The notes under the pieces were generated by a model that saw only the letters and a program-made list of their open reading frames with translations, did not search any database and had not been told where the DNA came from. From Microbacterium sp. Bi121 (lineage in GTDB: Bacteria > Actinomycetota > Actinomycetes > Actinomycetales > Microbacteriaceae), in the NCBI RefSeq assembly GCF_918698005.1, contig NZ_CAKKLJ010000003.1, positions 310,001 through 374,000 on the forward strand: DNA of 64,000 nt, written 5' to 3'. The translations under genes and the position numbers were made by a program. This document shows, piece after piece, positions 7,683 through 16,731 of this stretch (position 1 is its first letter; each line of letters begins with the position of its first letter).

Positions 7683-9410
7683 ATGCTCGGGAAACTCCTC
7701 TTCCGCTATCTCTCCAAGTACTGGCCGTTGCTGGTCGGCGTTCTGGTGTTCCAGTTCGCCAGCGCTCTGGCGACGCTCTACCTTCCGCGCCTGAACGCGG
7801 ACATCATCAACGAAGGCGTCGCCACGGCCGACACCGGTTACATCTGGCGCACCGGCGCCTGGATGCTGGTCGTCTCGCTCGGTCAGATCGTCTGCTCCGT
7901 GGTCGCGACCTACTTCGCGGCCAAGGCCGCGATGAGCGTCGGCCGCGACATCCGCTCCGACGTGTTCGCGCGCGTCAGCGGCTTCTCCGAGCGCGAGGTC
8001 TCGCAGTTCGGAGCGGGCTCCCTGATCACCCGCAACACCAACGACGTGCAGCAGGTGCAGATGCTGGCGATGATGGGCGCGACGATGTTCGTCACCGCGC
8101 CGCTCCTCGCGATCGGCGGCATCATCATGGCCGTCCAGCAGGATGTCGGTCTCAGCTGGCTGATCGCCGTCTCCGTGCCTGTGCTGCTCATCGTCGCGGT
8201 GCTCATCATCGCCCGCATGGTGCCGCTGTTCCGCCGCAACCAGTCGAAGCTCGACGCGATCAACCGGGTCATGCGCGAGCAGCTCACCGGCGTCCGCGTC
8301 GTCCGCGCCTTCGTGCGCGAGCGCGTGGAGGAGGAGCGGTTCCGCGAGACCAACACCGACCTCATGATCCTCGGCCGCAACATCGGCTCGTTGTTCGTCC
8401 TGCTCTTCCCGCTGTTCATGCTGATCCTCAACGTCACTGTCGTCGGCGTCATCTGGTTCGGCGGCGTCGAGGTGCAGAACGGCAACGTCGAGGTGGGCAC
8501 GCTGTTCGCCTTCATGCAGTACATCGGTCAGATCATGATGGGCGTCATCATGTCGAGCTTCATGGCGATGATGATCCCTCGTGCTGCGGTCTCGGCCGAG
8601 CGCGTGGGCGAGGTCCTCGACGCCGACTCCAGCCTCGAGCGGCCTGTCGACGGCGCGACCGACTTCCCGGTCCCTGGGACTGTCATGTTCGAGGACGTCG
8701 AGTTCGCATACCCCGGCGCCGAGTCCTCGGTGCTCAAGAACATCTCCTTCGGGGCAGAGCGCGGCGAGACCGTCGCGATCGTCGGATCCACCGGTGCGGG
8801 CAAGACCACGCTCGTCTCGCTGATCCCTCGCCTGTTCGATGTCACCGGCGGCACGGTTCGGGTCGGCGGTGTCGACGTGCGCGAAGCCGACATGGACGCG
8901 CTCTGGAAGACGATCGGCCTCGTGCCGCAGCGTCCGTTCCTGTTCACTGGCACGATCGCGTCGAACCTCCGGTACGGACGCTCGGATGCCACGGATGAAG
9001 AGCTCTGGGCAGCGCTCGAGATCGCGCAGGCCAAGGACTTCGTCGAAGAGATGCCCGAAGGGCTCGAGACCCGCATCGCCCAGGGAGGCACGAACGTCTC
9101 CGGCGGGCAGCGCCAGCGCCTGGCGATCGCCCGCGCACTGGTGCACCAGCCGCAGATCCTCGTCTTCGACGACTCGTTCTCGGCACTCGACCTCACCACG
9201 GACGCACGGCTTCGCCAGGCTCTGTGGCGAGAGCTGCCGCAGGTGACGAAGATCGTCGTCGCCCAGCGCGTGTCCACGATCACTGACGCCGATCGCATCG
9301 TCGTCCTTGAAGGAGGAGAGATGGTCGGAGTCGGCACGCACGAAGAACTCGTCGTGAGCAACGAGACCTACCGGGAGATCGTCGAGTCGCAGCTGGGGGT
9401 GGACGCATGA
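7683..9410 (+). CDS. ABC exporter half-transporter with degenerate ATPase site
   Basis: This 575-residue fusion of a six-helix type-1 exporter membrane domain and an ATPase domain begins MLGKLLFRYLSKYWP after AAAGGA at 9 bases' distance; longer upstream ATGs lack a ribosome site. The ATPase has Walker A GSTGAGKTT (about residue 367) and signature NVSGGQRQRL. Walker B runs ILVFDDSFSALD, with Asp where the catalytic Glu belongs. That marks the degenerate-site subunit of heterodimeric exporters. It overlaps the next gene by four bases (ATGA). The substrate is unknown; lipids, peptides or drugs are typical. Confidence 0.92.
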   Translation: MLGKLLFRYLSKYWPLLVGVLVFQFASALATLYLPRLNADIINEGVATADTGYIWRTGAWMLVVSLGQIVCSVVATYFAAKAAMSVGRDIRSDVFARVSGFSEREVSQFGAGSLITRNTNDVQQVQMLAMMGATMFVTAPLLAIGGIIMAVQQDVGLSWLIAVSVPVLLIVAVLIIARMVPLFRRNQSKLDAINRVMREQLTGVRVVRAFVRERVEEERFRETNTDLMILGRNIGSLFVLLFPLFMLILNVTVVGVIWFGGVEVQNGNVEVGTLFAFMQYIGQIMMGVIMSSFMAMMIPRAAVSAERVGEVLDADSSLERPVDGATDFPVPGTVMFEDVEFAYPGAESSVLKNISFGAERGETVAIVGSTGAGKTTLVSLIPRLFDVTGGTVRVGGVDVREADMDALWKTIGLVPQRPFLFTGTIASNLRYGRSDATDEELWAALEIAQAKDFVEEMPEGLETRIAQGGTNVSGGQRQRLAIARALVHQPQILVFDDSFSALDLTTDARLRQALWRELPQVTKIVVAQRVSTITDADRIVVLEGGEMVGVGTHEELVVSNETYREIVESQLGVDA

Positions 9411-11554
9411 GCACCTCGCTTCCTGAGCCCATCGAAGGGGCACCCACCGATGCGAAGGTCGGCCCCACCTCGACCCTGACCGCCGAAGAGCAGTACGAGG
9501 CCGAGCTCGCGGAGCAGGCGCGCCAGAACTCCGGTGACTGGGATGCGGTGAAGCCCGGCAAGGCCGACAACTTCGGCAAGAGCTTCGCACGCATGATCGG
9601 GCTGCTCAAGCCGTCCGCGCTGTGGTTCGTGCTGGTGTCGTTCTTCGGCGCCGTCGGCGTCGTGCTGACCGTCGCGGCGCCCAAGGTCCTCGGTGAGGCC
9701 ACGAACCTCATCTACGAGGGCTACATCTCCAAAGTGCTCGGCGACAACGGCGTACCCGCCGGGACGTCGCAAGAGCAGGTCGTCGAGATCCTGCGCTCGC
9801 AGAATCAGGACGACTTCGCCAACATGGTGGCGGCGTTCGACGACTTCCAGGTCGGCGCAGGCATCGACTTCGACCGACTGCGCTGGGTCATCATCAGCGT
9901 GCTCGCGATCTACGTGGTCGCCGCTCTGCTGAGCTGGCTGCAGGGCTATGTCATCAACGTGATCATGGTCCGCACCATGTGGCGACTGCGCGAGGCCGTC
10001 GAGGCGAAGATCAACCGCCTGCCGCTGGCTTACTTCGACAAGGTGCAGCGCGGTGAGCTGATCTCGCGTGTCACGAACGACATCGACAACATCACCCAGA
10101 CGATGCAGCAGTCGCTCTCGGGTGCGCTGACATCAGTGCTCACCGTGATCGGCGTGCTGGTCATGATGTTCTCGATCTCGTGGCAGCTCGCCCTGGTCGC
10201 CCTGGTGGCTCTGCCGCTCATGGGCGTCATCTTCGGCGTCATCGGGCCGCGTTCGCAGAAGGCCTTCGGCACGCAGTGGCGCAAGGTCGGTCGCCTCAAC
10301 GCCCGCGTCGAGGAGTCCTTCTCGGGTCACGCCCTGGTCAAGGTCTTCGGTCGCGAGCAGGAGGCCCTCGAGAGCTTCCAGGCCGAGAACGAGGAGCTGT
10401 ACCAGGCGAGCTTCAAGGCGCAGTTCCTGTCGGGCGTCATCATGCCAGCCATGACCTTCGTCGGCAGCCTGACCTTCGTCGGCATCGCGGTCCTCGGCGG
10501 CCTGATGGTCGCGAGCGGCCAGCTGCGCCTCGGCGACGTGCAGGCGTTCATCCAGTACTCGCAGCAGTTCACCCAGCCCCTCGCGGAGCTCGGTGGCATG
10601 GCGGCGGTCGTCCAGTCCGGCACCGCTTCTGCGGAGCGGGTGTTCGACTTCCTCGATGCCGACGAGCAGGATCCGGATGCCGAGAACGCGGCGTCGCTGC
10701 CCGACCCCGAGGTCGCCGGTCGCGGTGTCATCGAGTTCCAGGACGTGTCGTTCTCGTACACACCGGATCGTCCGCTGATCAAGGATCTGTCGTTCCGGGT
10801 CGAGCCCGGTCAGACCGTCGCGATCGTCGGACCGACCGGTGCGGGAAAGACCACCCTGGTCAACCTGATCATGCGGTTCTACGAACTCAGCGGCGGGCGC
10901 ATCCTGATCGACGGTCAGGACATCGCCGGCGTCACCCGCTCGGAGCTCCGCTCCCGCACCGGGATGGTTCTGCAGGACCCGTGGCTGTTCGCCGGGTCCA
11001 TCCTCGAGAACATCCGCTACGGCCGCTCCACCGCCACCGATGACGAGGTCATCGAGGCGGCGACCGCGACGTACGTCGACCGGTTCGTTCATTCCCTCCC
11101 CGAGGGGTACGAGACGGTTCTCGACGAGGATGCCTCGAACGTGTCGGCCGGTGAGCGCCAGTTGATCACGATCGCGCGAGCGTTCGTGTCGCAGCCGTCG
11201 ATCCTCATCCTCGATGAGGCGACGAGCGCGGTCGACACCCGCACCGAGCTGCTGCTGCAGCACGCCATGGCGGCGCTGCGACAGGGGCGCACGTCGTTCG
11301 TGATCGCGCACCGTCTGTCGACGATCCGCGACGCCGACCTCATCCTCGTGATGGAGCACGGCGACATCGTCGAGAAGGGCTCGCACGATGAGCTCATCGC
11401 GGCGCAGGGCGCGTACTGGCGTCTGTACCAGTCGCAGTTCGAGCAGGCCGCGACCGACATCGACGCCGAAGCGGCCATGACCGACGCGGTTCCCGTCGTC
11501 GCGACCGGCGAGGCAGAGCTGCCGGAGAACGCAGAGCAGTCCAGCGAGAGCTGA
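9407..11554 (+). CDS. ABC exporter half-transporter, catalytic partner
   Basis: The 715-residue product has a hydrophilic N-terminal extension of about 60 residues, six membrane helices broken by an extra extracytoplasmic loop of about 60 residues (around 105-150), then an ATPase domain. Walker A is GPTGAGKTT (about 474), Walker B ILILDEATSAVD keeps the catalytic Glu, and the signature is NVSAGERQLIT instead of SGGQ. The partner shows the opposite pattern, so together they make one canonical and one degenerate site. A C-terminal Ala/Glu-rich tail follows. The operon ends at a strong hairpin. Confidence 0.92.
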   Translation: MSTSLPEPIEGAPTDAKVGPTSTLTAEEQYEAELAEQARQNSGDWDAVKPGKADNFGKSFARMIGLLKPSALWFVLVSFFGAVGVVLTVAAPKVLGEATNLIYEGYISKVLGDNGVPAGTSQEQVVEILRSQNQDDFANMVAAFDDFQVGAGIDFDRLRWVIISVLAIYVVAALLSWLQGYVINVIMVRTMWRLREAVEAKINRLPLAYFDKVQRGELISRVTNDIDNITQTMQQSLSGALTSVLTVIGVLVMMFSISWQLALVALVALPLMGVIFGVIGPRSQKAFGTQWRKVGRLNARVEESFSGHALVKVFGREQEALESFQAENEELYQASFKAQFLSGVIMPAMTFVGSLTFVGIAVLGGLMVASGQLRLGDVQAFIQYSQQFTQPLAELGGMAAVVQSGTASAERVFDFLDADEQDPDAENAASLPDPEVAGRGVIEFQDVSFSYTPDRPLIKDLSFRVEPGQTVAIVGPTGAGKTTLVNLIMRFYELSGGRILIDGQDIAGVTRSELRSRTGMVLQDPWLFAGSILENIRYGRSTATDDEVIEAATATYVDRFVHSLPEGYETVLDEDASNVSAGERQLITIARAFVSQPSILILDEATSAVDTRTELLLQHAMAALRQGRTSFVIAHRLSTIRDADLILVMEHGDIVEKGSHDELIAAQGAYWRLYQSQFEQAATDIDAEAAMTDAVPVVATGEAELPENAEQSSES

Positions 11555-11563
11555 CGCGATCGC

Positions 11564-11603
11564 AGAAGAGCGGGGGTGGCCGACCGGCCACCCCCGCTCT
11601 TCT
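11564..11603. terminator. Perfect 18-bp bidirectional terminator hairpin
   Basis: AGAAGAGCGGGGGTGGCC (11564-11581), loop GACC, and its exact complement to 11603. It lies between the exporter operon and the convergent carboxypeptidase gene and can serve both strands. No U-tract follows, as is common in actinobacteria. Confidence 0.85.
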
Positions 11604-11619
11604 CATGTGCGGCTGCAGA

Positions 11620-13170
11620 TCAGTCGACGATGCCCAGCAGCTCCAGCGGATGAGTCAGCCGCCACCAGGGGCTCGGGTCTGCGATCTCATCCGCGAGGGA
11701 GACGTCGACCGTCGTGGCATCCACGGGGCCGGTCACCGAGAGCGTGCCGACATCGTCGCCGTCGGCACGCTGGTCGTCGAGACCGAGGGTGACCGTCGCC
11801 GTCGAGGTGGCGCCGTTCCAGAGCGCGACGGTGGCATCGGAGTCGGTGACGATGTCGACGCTCGTGCCCCAGACGGTGTCGACGCGACCGACCACGGTTC
11901 CCTCCGCGACGGACGGCTCCTGCGCTGCGAGTGCGGCCTCCACCTGAGTGAACAGCGAGCGCGTGGCCGCGAGCCTGCTCTCGTCGTCGGCCTGATTCAG
12001 GACAGCGGCGTAGAGGTGAACGGTCGTGTCGCCGATCGTCACGTCCTTGGCGGTGAGCAGATTCCAGCTGTCACCCAGCGTCCCGGTCTTGATCCCGACG
12101 ACGCCGGGGTCGGCGAGCATCCCGTTGGTGTTGTTCACGACGCCGGCGCCGGGCAGATCCACCTGCTTCGTCCCGACGATCTCGGCGAAGACCGGGTTCT
12201 GCATGGCTCGCTCGCCCAGACGCAGCAGCGCCTCGGGCGTCGCGGCGTTGCGTGCGTCGAATCCGGACGGCGTCACGACGGTGATGTCACCGAGTCCGCG
12301 ATCGGCGAGCCAGGCCTTGGCCGCCGCAGCGAACTGCTCGTTCGACCCCCAGATCTCACGCGCGAGGCGGTCGACGTAGTTGTTCGCCGATCCGAGCAGC
12401 GTGCCCTGGAGCATCTGATATTCGGTCAGGACGCCGTCGACCGGCACGTCGAGCGCCGACTGATCGGAGCGTCGATAGTCCCAGTACTCCACGCTGTCGG
12501 AGTAGGTGAACGCGTACTCCGGCCCCTGTTCGTCCAGCTTCAACGGGTGACGATCCAGCACCATGAGTGCGGTGACGACTTTCGTCACGCTCGCGATGGA
12601 TGCCGCATTCGGAGTCGATGCGGTGGACGAGACGCCGGCGACGCCGACGCTCGAGCTGCCGCCGGTCGGCCAGGTGATCTCCGCCGCGGCAGCGGGCGTC
12701 GTCGCGAACTCGAGCGCCTGAACGACGGGTGGCACAGCGTGCAGGGGCCACATGAGCGTCGTCGCGGCGTAGGCCGCACCGCAGAGCACGAGGGTTCCCA
12801 GCGGCACCAGCCAGCGTGTACGCAGCAGAGCAGGGCGCAGCTTCGCGTCCGCCAGGACGTCCTCGCCGCCGGGGCGGGTCGCCGTGGCATCCAGATCAGG
12901 GGGGAGCGTGGTGTCGACGACGTCACCGGTCTCGAGCCACGTGAGGGCCGTCGCCGTGCGCTCGGCGTCGGCCCAGGCGACCGGTTGCGCGGCCGTTCGT
13001 GGGGTTTCGCCGGTCAACTCTTCCGGGGTCGCGTCGACGTCCGGCTCTTCGTCATCGGGCAGGTCGGGAATGGGGATCGCGGGCGTCTGCGAGCCGCGCA
13101 TCTCCTCGCGAGCACGCAGGGCGCGACGGGTCATCCCGGTGGTCACGGGCGTCGCGTCTTCGATGGTCAC
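11620..13170 (-). CDS. Membrane-anchored D-alanyl-D-alanine carboxypeptidase (S11-like)
   Basis: The roughly 516-residue product has an acidic N-terminal cytoplasmic part of about 120 residues, one membrane segment (LVPLGTLVLCGAAYAATTLM) and an extracytoplasmic penicillin-binding domain. The three active-site motifs are SVTK in NAASIASVTKVVTAL, SAN in LLGSANNYVDR, and KTG in VGIKTGTLGDSW. It trims the pentapeptide side chain of peptidoglycan. The GTG at 13170 is preferred because TACCGT, a -10-like box, lies 6 bases before it; an ATG at 13197 is the alternative. A C-terminal beta-rich domain of about 120 residues follows the catalytic part. Confidence 0.88.
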   Translation of the reverse strand: MTIEDATPVTTGMTRRALRAREEMRGSQTPAIPIPDLPDDEEPDVDATPEELTGETPRTAAQPVAWADAERTATALTWLETGDVVDTTLPPDLDATATRPGGEDVLADAKLRPALLRTRWLVPLGTLVLCGAAYAATTLMWPLHAVPPVVQALEFATTPAAAAEITWPTGGSSSVGVAGVSSTASTPNAASIASVTKVVTALMVLDRHPLKLDEQGPEYAFTYSDSVEYWDYRRSDQSALDVPVDGVLTEYQMLQGTLLGSANNYVDRLAREIWGSNEQFAAAAKAWLADRGLGDITVVTPSGFDARNAATPEALLRLGERAMQNPVFAEIVGTKQVDLPGAGVVNNTNGMLADPGVVGIKTGTLGDSWNLLTAKDVTIGDTTVHLYAAVLNQADDESRLAATRSLFTQVEAALAAQEPSVAEGTVVGRVDTVWGTSVDIVTDSDATVALWNGATSTATVTLGLDDQRADGDDVGTLSVTGPVDATTVDVSLADEIADPSPWWRLTHPLELLGIVD

Positions 13171-13245
13171 CTGCTTACGGTACCCAATCACGTGCATGGA
13201 TCGAGTAACCCTGCGGGTTCGAGGCGGGTAAGATCGAGTTCACAA

Positions 13246-13333
13246 CCACGGGAGTCCGGGCATGCCGGGCTGAGAGGAAGCGATCCGCGCTTCGACCGTC
13301 GAACCTGATCCGGATCATGCCGGCGCAGGGAGG
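13246..13333 (+). promoter_or_regulatory. TPP riboswitch (THI element)
   Basis: The conserved cores are present in order: CTGAGAGG at 13270-13277 and ACCTGATCCGGATCATGCCG at 13303-13322, followed by GCGCAGGGAGG. These are the pyrimidine- and pyrophosphate-sensing parts of the thiamin pyrophosphate aptamer. The 3' end runs directly into the GGAGGAG ribosome site of ykoE (ATG 13341), so control of translation initiation is likely. It sits between the divergent carboxypeptidase gene and ykoEDC. Confidence 0.95.
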
Positions 13334-13340
13334 AGCTCAG

Positions 13341-13979
13341 ATGAGTACGTCTACACGCACGCCCCGGACCGCACAGACGGTCACCCCGAATCGTTGGCGC
13401 TGGCGCGTCGTCGACATCGTCGTCGCCGCCGTCCTGGGTGTCGCGATCGGTCTGCTCTTCTGGGGCTGGAACGTCGTCGGCGGTGCCTGGTTCGGGGCCG
13501 CGGATGCCCTCACCCCCGGACTCGGCGGCATCGCGGTCGGCATCTGGCTGATCGGCGGCGTCGTCGGTGGCCTCGTCATCCGCAAGCCCGGCGCCGCGTT
13601 CGTCGTCGAGGTCGTCGCCGCCATCGTCTCGATGCTCATCGGCAACGTCTGGGGCGTCTCCACCGTGCTCTCCGGCATGGTGCAGGGTCTCGGCGCCGAG
13701 CTGATCTTCGCGCTGTTCTTCTACCGCCGCTTCGGCATCGTGGTCGCCGCCCTCGCCGGCGCCGGTGCCGGTGTCGCCGCGTGGATCTTCGAGCTGTTCT
13801 ACGGCAGCTCCCCGAACATCCTGAAGTCGCTCGAGTTCAACACGATCTACCTCGTCAGCGTCGCCGTCTCAGGCATCGTGCTCGCCGGAATCGTGGGCTG
13901 GCTGCTCGTGCGAGCCCTCGCCGCCACCGGAGCGCTGAGCCGCTTCGCCGCAGGCCGAGAGCTCGCTCGCGAGATCTGA
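13341..13979 (+). CDS. ykoE: ECF transporter S component, YkoE type (thiamine precursor)
   Basis: The 212-residue membrane protein has about six hydrophobic segments, starting WRVVDIVVAAVLGVAIGLLF after a basic N-terminus. It is the substrate-capturing subunit of the YkoEDC group, which imports hydroxymethylpyrimidine or thiamine. An in-frame ATG at 13317 lies inside the riboswitch and is rejected; the ATG at 13341 follows GGAGGAG. The TPP riboswitch upstream and the adjoining ATPase and permease genes fix its role. Confidence 0.92.
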   Translation: MSTSTRTPRTAQTVTPNRWRWRVVDIVVAAVLGVAIGLLFWGWNVVGGAWFGAADALTPGLGGIAVGIWLIGGVVGGLVIRKPGAAFVVEVVAAIVSMLIGNVWGVSTVLSGMVQGLGAELIFALFFYRRFGIVVAALAGAGAGVAAWIFELFYGSSPNILKSLEFNTIYLVSVAVSGIVLAGIVGWLLVRALAATGALSRFAAGRELAREI

Positions 13980-13987
13980 GGCGTCCA

Positions 13988-15478
13988 TTGCCTGTTGAGA
14001 ACGGGGCGCCCCCGGCTCGCGTGCAGGCGGCGGGCTGGGGCTGGCGCTACGCGGGGCGCAAGCGCCCGGCGGTCAGCGACGTCAGCTTCACGATCGAGCC
14101 CGGCGAGCGGGTGCTGCTGCTCGGCGCATCAGGCGCCGGCAAGTCGACCCTGCTCGCCGGGCTCGCCGGCGTCCTCGGCGACGCCGACGAGGGGGAGCGC
14201 ACCGGCACGCTGACGATCGATGGGTCAGCCCCGGAGTCGCGGCGTGGTCAGACCGGGCTCGTGATGCAGGATCCGGATGCCGGGATCGTGCTGTCCAAGG
14301 TGGGCGATGATGTCGCCTTCGGATGCGAGAACCTCGGCGTTCCGGCATCCGAGATCCCGTCGCGGGTGGCTGAGGCGCTGGATGCCGTCGGACTCGAGGT
14401 GCCGCTGCAGCGCCCGACCAAGGCATTGTCCGGCGGGCAGAAGCAGCGTCTCGTGCTGGCCGGCGTCCTCGCGATGCGGCCCGGGCTGCTGCTGCTCGAC
14501 GAGCCGACCGCGAACCTCGACCCTGAGGGCGTCGCCGAGGTACGCGCGAGCGTCGAACGCGTCATCGAGGCCGCGGGCTCCACCCTCATCGTCGTCGAGC
14601 ACCGCACACCGGTCTGGGTCGATCTGATGACCAGGGTGATCGTGCTCGGCGCCGACGGCGGGCTGCTCGCCGACGGGGCGTCCTCGCAGGTCTTCGCCGC
14701 GCACGGCCAGGCGCTGGCGGATGCCGGGGTCTGGGTGCCGGGGCTCGAGGTCGACCTGCCGCAGCTGGCGGCTGTCCTTCCGGATGCGGCGCCGGTTCTC
14801 TCGGCATCCGGGCTCGCCATCGCCCGAGACCCGCGGACCGCTGCCTCGAACATCCCAGTGCAGGCAGGACTCGAGGTTCAGGTGCCGCGCGGTCACGCGA
14901 CCGTCATCACGGGGCCGAACGGCGTGGGAAAGTCCACGCTCGCGCTCACCCTCGCCGGTCTCATCCCCGAGCAGGCCGGCACAGTTGAAGCGGCGGAGCC
15001 GCTCGCGGGGAAGCGCGGGCGGCGGCCGTTCCGGTGGACCTCCCGCGAACTGCTCACCCGCATCGGCACGGTCTTCCAGGAGCCCGAGCACCAGTTCCTG
15101 AAGCAGACCCTGCGCGACGAGCTCGCCGTCGGACCTGCGGCGCTCGGGTGGACGGCATCCCGCACCGCGGCCGTCGTCGACGACCTGCTCGAGCGGCTGC
15201 ACCTCGCCCCTCTCGCTCTGGCCAACCCGTTCACGCTGTCCGGTGGACAGAAGCGACGGCTGTCGGTTGCGACGGTGCTCGCGGCATCCCCCGAGGTGAT
15301 CGTCCTCGACGAGCCGACGTTCGGACAGGATCGCCGCGGCTGGATCGAGCTGGTCGCACTGCTGCAGGAGCAGATCGCCGCCGGGACCTCGGTCGTCGCC
15401 GTGACGCACGACGACGGTGTGATCCGGCACCTGGGCGGCCACCGGATCGAGCTCGTGCCGCAGGAGGTGCGCGCATGA
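13988..15478 (+). CDS. ykoD: ECF transporter energising ATPase, two fused domains (YkoD)
   Basis: The 496-residue cytoplasmic protein fuses two ABC ATPase domains. Domain 1 has GASGAGKST, LSGGQKQRL and LLLLDEPTANLD; domain 2 has GPNGVGKST, LSGGQKRRL and VIVLDEPTFGQD. Both carry the catalytic Glu. The start is taken as TTG at 13988 because GAGG, overlapping the ykoE stop, lies 6 bases upstream; GTG at 14021 is the alternative. It powers YkoE together with the permease YkoC, whose gene overlaps by four bases. Confidence 0.93.
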   Translation: MPVENGAPPARVQAAGWGWRYAGRKRPAVSDVSFTIEPGERVLLLGASGAGKSTLLAGLAGVLGDADEGERTGTLTIDGSAPESRRGQTGLVMQDPDAGIVLSKVGDDVAFGCENLGVPASEIPSRVAEALDAVGLEVPLQRPTKALSGGQKQRLVLAGVLAMRPGLLLLDEPTANLDPEGVAEVRASVERVIEAAGSTLIVVEHRTPVWVDLMTRVIVLGADGGLLADGASSQVFAAHGQALADAGVWVPGLEVDLPQLAAVLPDAAPVLSASGLAIARDPRTAASNIPVQAGLEVQVPRGHATVITGPNGVGKSTLALTLAGLIPEQAGTVEAAEPLAGKRGRRPFRWTSRELLTRIGTVFQEPEHQFLKQTLRDELAVGPAALGWTASRTAAVVDDLLERLHLAPLALANPFTLSGGQKRRLSVATVLAASPEVIVLDEPTFGQDRRGWIELVALLQEQIAAGTSVVAVTHDDGVIRHLGGHRIELVPQEVRA

Positions 15479-16257
15479 CCTCTGTCATTGCAGCGCCACC
15501 GCGCGCCTGGCTCGACGGCGTGAACCCCGTCACGAAGCTCCTCCTCGCGCTGCTGCTGTCGGTGCCGCTGTTCGCCTCGATCGACGTCGTCAGCGGCCTC
15601 GTCGCCATCGGTCTGCAGCTGCTCTGCCTGCCGCTGACCGGTCTGCGGCTGTCGACGGTCCTTCGGCGCATCCTCCCCATCGTCGTGTTCGCGCCGATCG
15701 CAGGGCTCAGCATGCTGCTGTACGCCGAACCCGCCGGACACGTCTACTGGAGCTTCGGCTTCGCGACGATCAGCGACGACTCGATCTCGCTCGCGGTCGC
15801 GGTGAGCCTGCGCGTCGTCGCGCTCGGACTGCCGACGATCCTCCTGTTCGGAAACACGGATCCGACCGAGCTCGCCGACGGGCTCGCACAGGTCGCGAAG
15901 CTCCCCAGCCGGTTCGTGCTCGGCATCCTGGCAGGCACCCGCATGCTCGGGCTGTTCCTCGACGACTGGCGCACGATGAGCCTGGCGCGGCGAGCCCGTG
16001 GAGTGGGCGACAGCGGAGCGATCCGGCGCTTCTTCTCGATGGCGTTCGTGCTGCTCGTCTTCGCCGTGCGTCGCGGAACGCGGCTCGCCCTGGCGATGGA
16101 GGCCCGCGGGTTCGGCTCCGGCATCCCGCGGACCTGGTCGAGGCCGTCGCGGCTGCACAGCCGGGATGCCGCCGCGGTGCTCGGGGCCGTGCTGATCATG
16201 TCCCTGTCGCTCGCCGCCGCAGTGCTGGCCGGCACGTTCCGCTTCGTCTGGAGCTGA
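15475..16257 (+). CDS. ykoC: ECF transporter transmembrane component T (YkoC)
   Basis: The 260-residue product has the CbiQ-type layout: NPVTKLLLALLLSVPLF near the N-terminus, several membrane spans, and the cytoplasmic coupling motifs ARRARGVG and AMEARGFGSG (the A-R-G signatures that contact the ATPase). It links YkoD to YkoE. The ATG overlaps the ykoD stop (ATGA). The TGA stop lies at the base of a long perfect hairpin. Confidence 0.93.
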   Translation: MTSVIAAPPRAWLDGVNPVTKLLLALLLSVPLFASIDVVSGLVAIGLQLLCLPLTGLRLSTVLRRILPIVVFAPIAGLSMLLYAEPAGHVYWSFGFATISDDSISLAVAVSLRVVALGLPTILLFGNTDPTELADGLAQVAKLPSRFVLGILAGTRMLGLFLDDWRTMSLARRARGVGDSGAIRRFFSMAFVLLVFAVRRGTRLALAMEARGFGSGIPRTWSRPSRLHSRDAAAVLGAVLIMSLSLAAAVLAGTFRFVWS

Positions 16258-16320
16258 GAAACCACTTTCCGCTCGAGACACCACGTCACCGGTGGTGTCT
16301 CGAGCGGAAAGTGGTTTCTC
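16256..16320. terminator. Perfect 29-bp inverted repeat overlapping the ykoC stop
   Basis: The left arm 16256-16284 begins GAGAAACCACTTTCCGCTCG; the right arm 16292-16320 is its exact reverse complement; the loop is GTCACCG. The left arm includes the last two bases of the ykoC stop. It separates convergent genes and can terminate both strands. A stem this long and perfect is more than a terminator needs and may be a dispersed palindromic repeat. Confidence 0.85.
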
Positions 16321-16337
16321 GGGGTGGGGATGCCGCG

Positions 16338-16730
16338 TCAGCGCGCGTCGAGGTCAGCCACGAAGCGACGAGGAGCTGTCACGCGGTAGGACGCGTCGAT
16401 GAGCTCGGCGATCTCCTGCCAGTCCGTGTCATCGTCCAGGTCGATGCCGAGCCATCCGGATGGCCCGAGGTAGGCGGGCACCCAGAATCGCGGGTCCTGT
16501 CGCAGCGCCGGATCGTCCTCGGCGTCGGGGCGCACCATGATCCCGGCGTCATGCGCGACCCAGTCCCCGTCGATCCGCACCGAGCCGCCGAAGTAGCAGA
16601 AGACCTTCTGCGTGAAGAACGCCGGGCGCCCGTGGCTGACCTTCTCCGCAGCCTCGGGAAAAGTCAGGGCGATCGCCCGCACCCTGGCCAGCAGCGGGTC
16701 GTCGGGGGAGAACATCAGCGGATGTGCCAT
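16338..16730 (-). CDS. MmcQ/YjbR family protein
   Basis: The 130-residue product matches the small MmcQ/YjbR fold (CyaY-like DNA-binding domain): LTFPEAAEKVSHGRPAFFTQ near the N-terminus, KVFCYFGG, an R-x-D-x-x-x-D-L-x-Q-D-like middle and GWLGIDLDDDTDWQEI. Members are annotated as DNA-binding, but the role is largely unproven. It begins one base after the phosphotransferase stop, so the two form an operon. Confidence 0.83.
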   Translation of the reverse strand: MAHPLMFSPDDPLLARVRAIALTFPEAAEKVSHGRPAFFTQKVFCYFGGSVRIDGDWVAHDAGIMVRPDAEDDPALRQDPRFWVPAYLGPSGWLGIDLDDDTDWQEIAELIDASYRVTAPRRFVADLDAR

Positions 16731-16731
16731 G

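Noticed and set aside
13317..13340. ykoE start at 13317
   Set aside because: That ATG lies inside the conserved TPP aptamer.
13394..13987. ykoD reading frame extended back through ykoE
   Set aside because: The extension is an Arg-rich shadow of ykoE; TTG 13988 has a ribosome site and the expected domain start.
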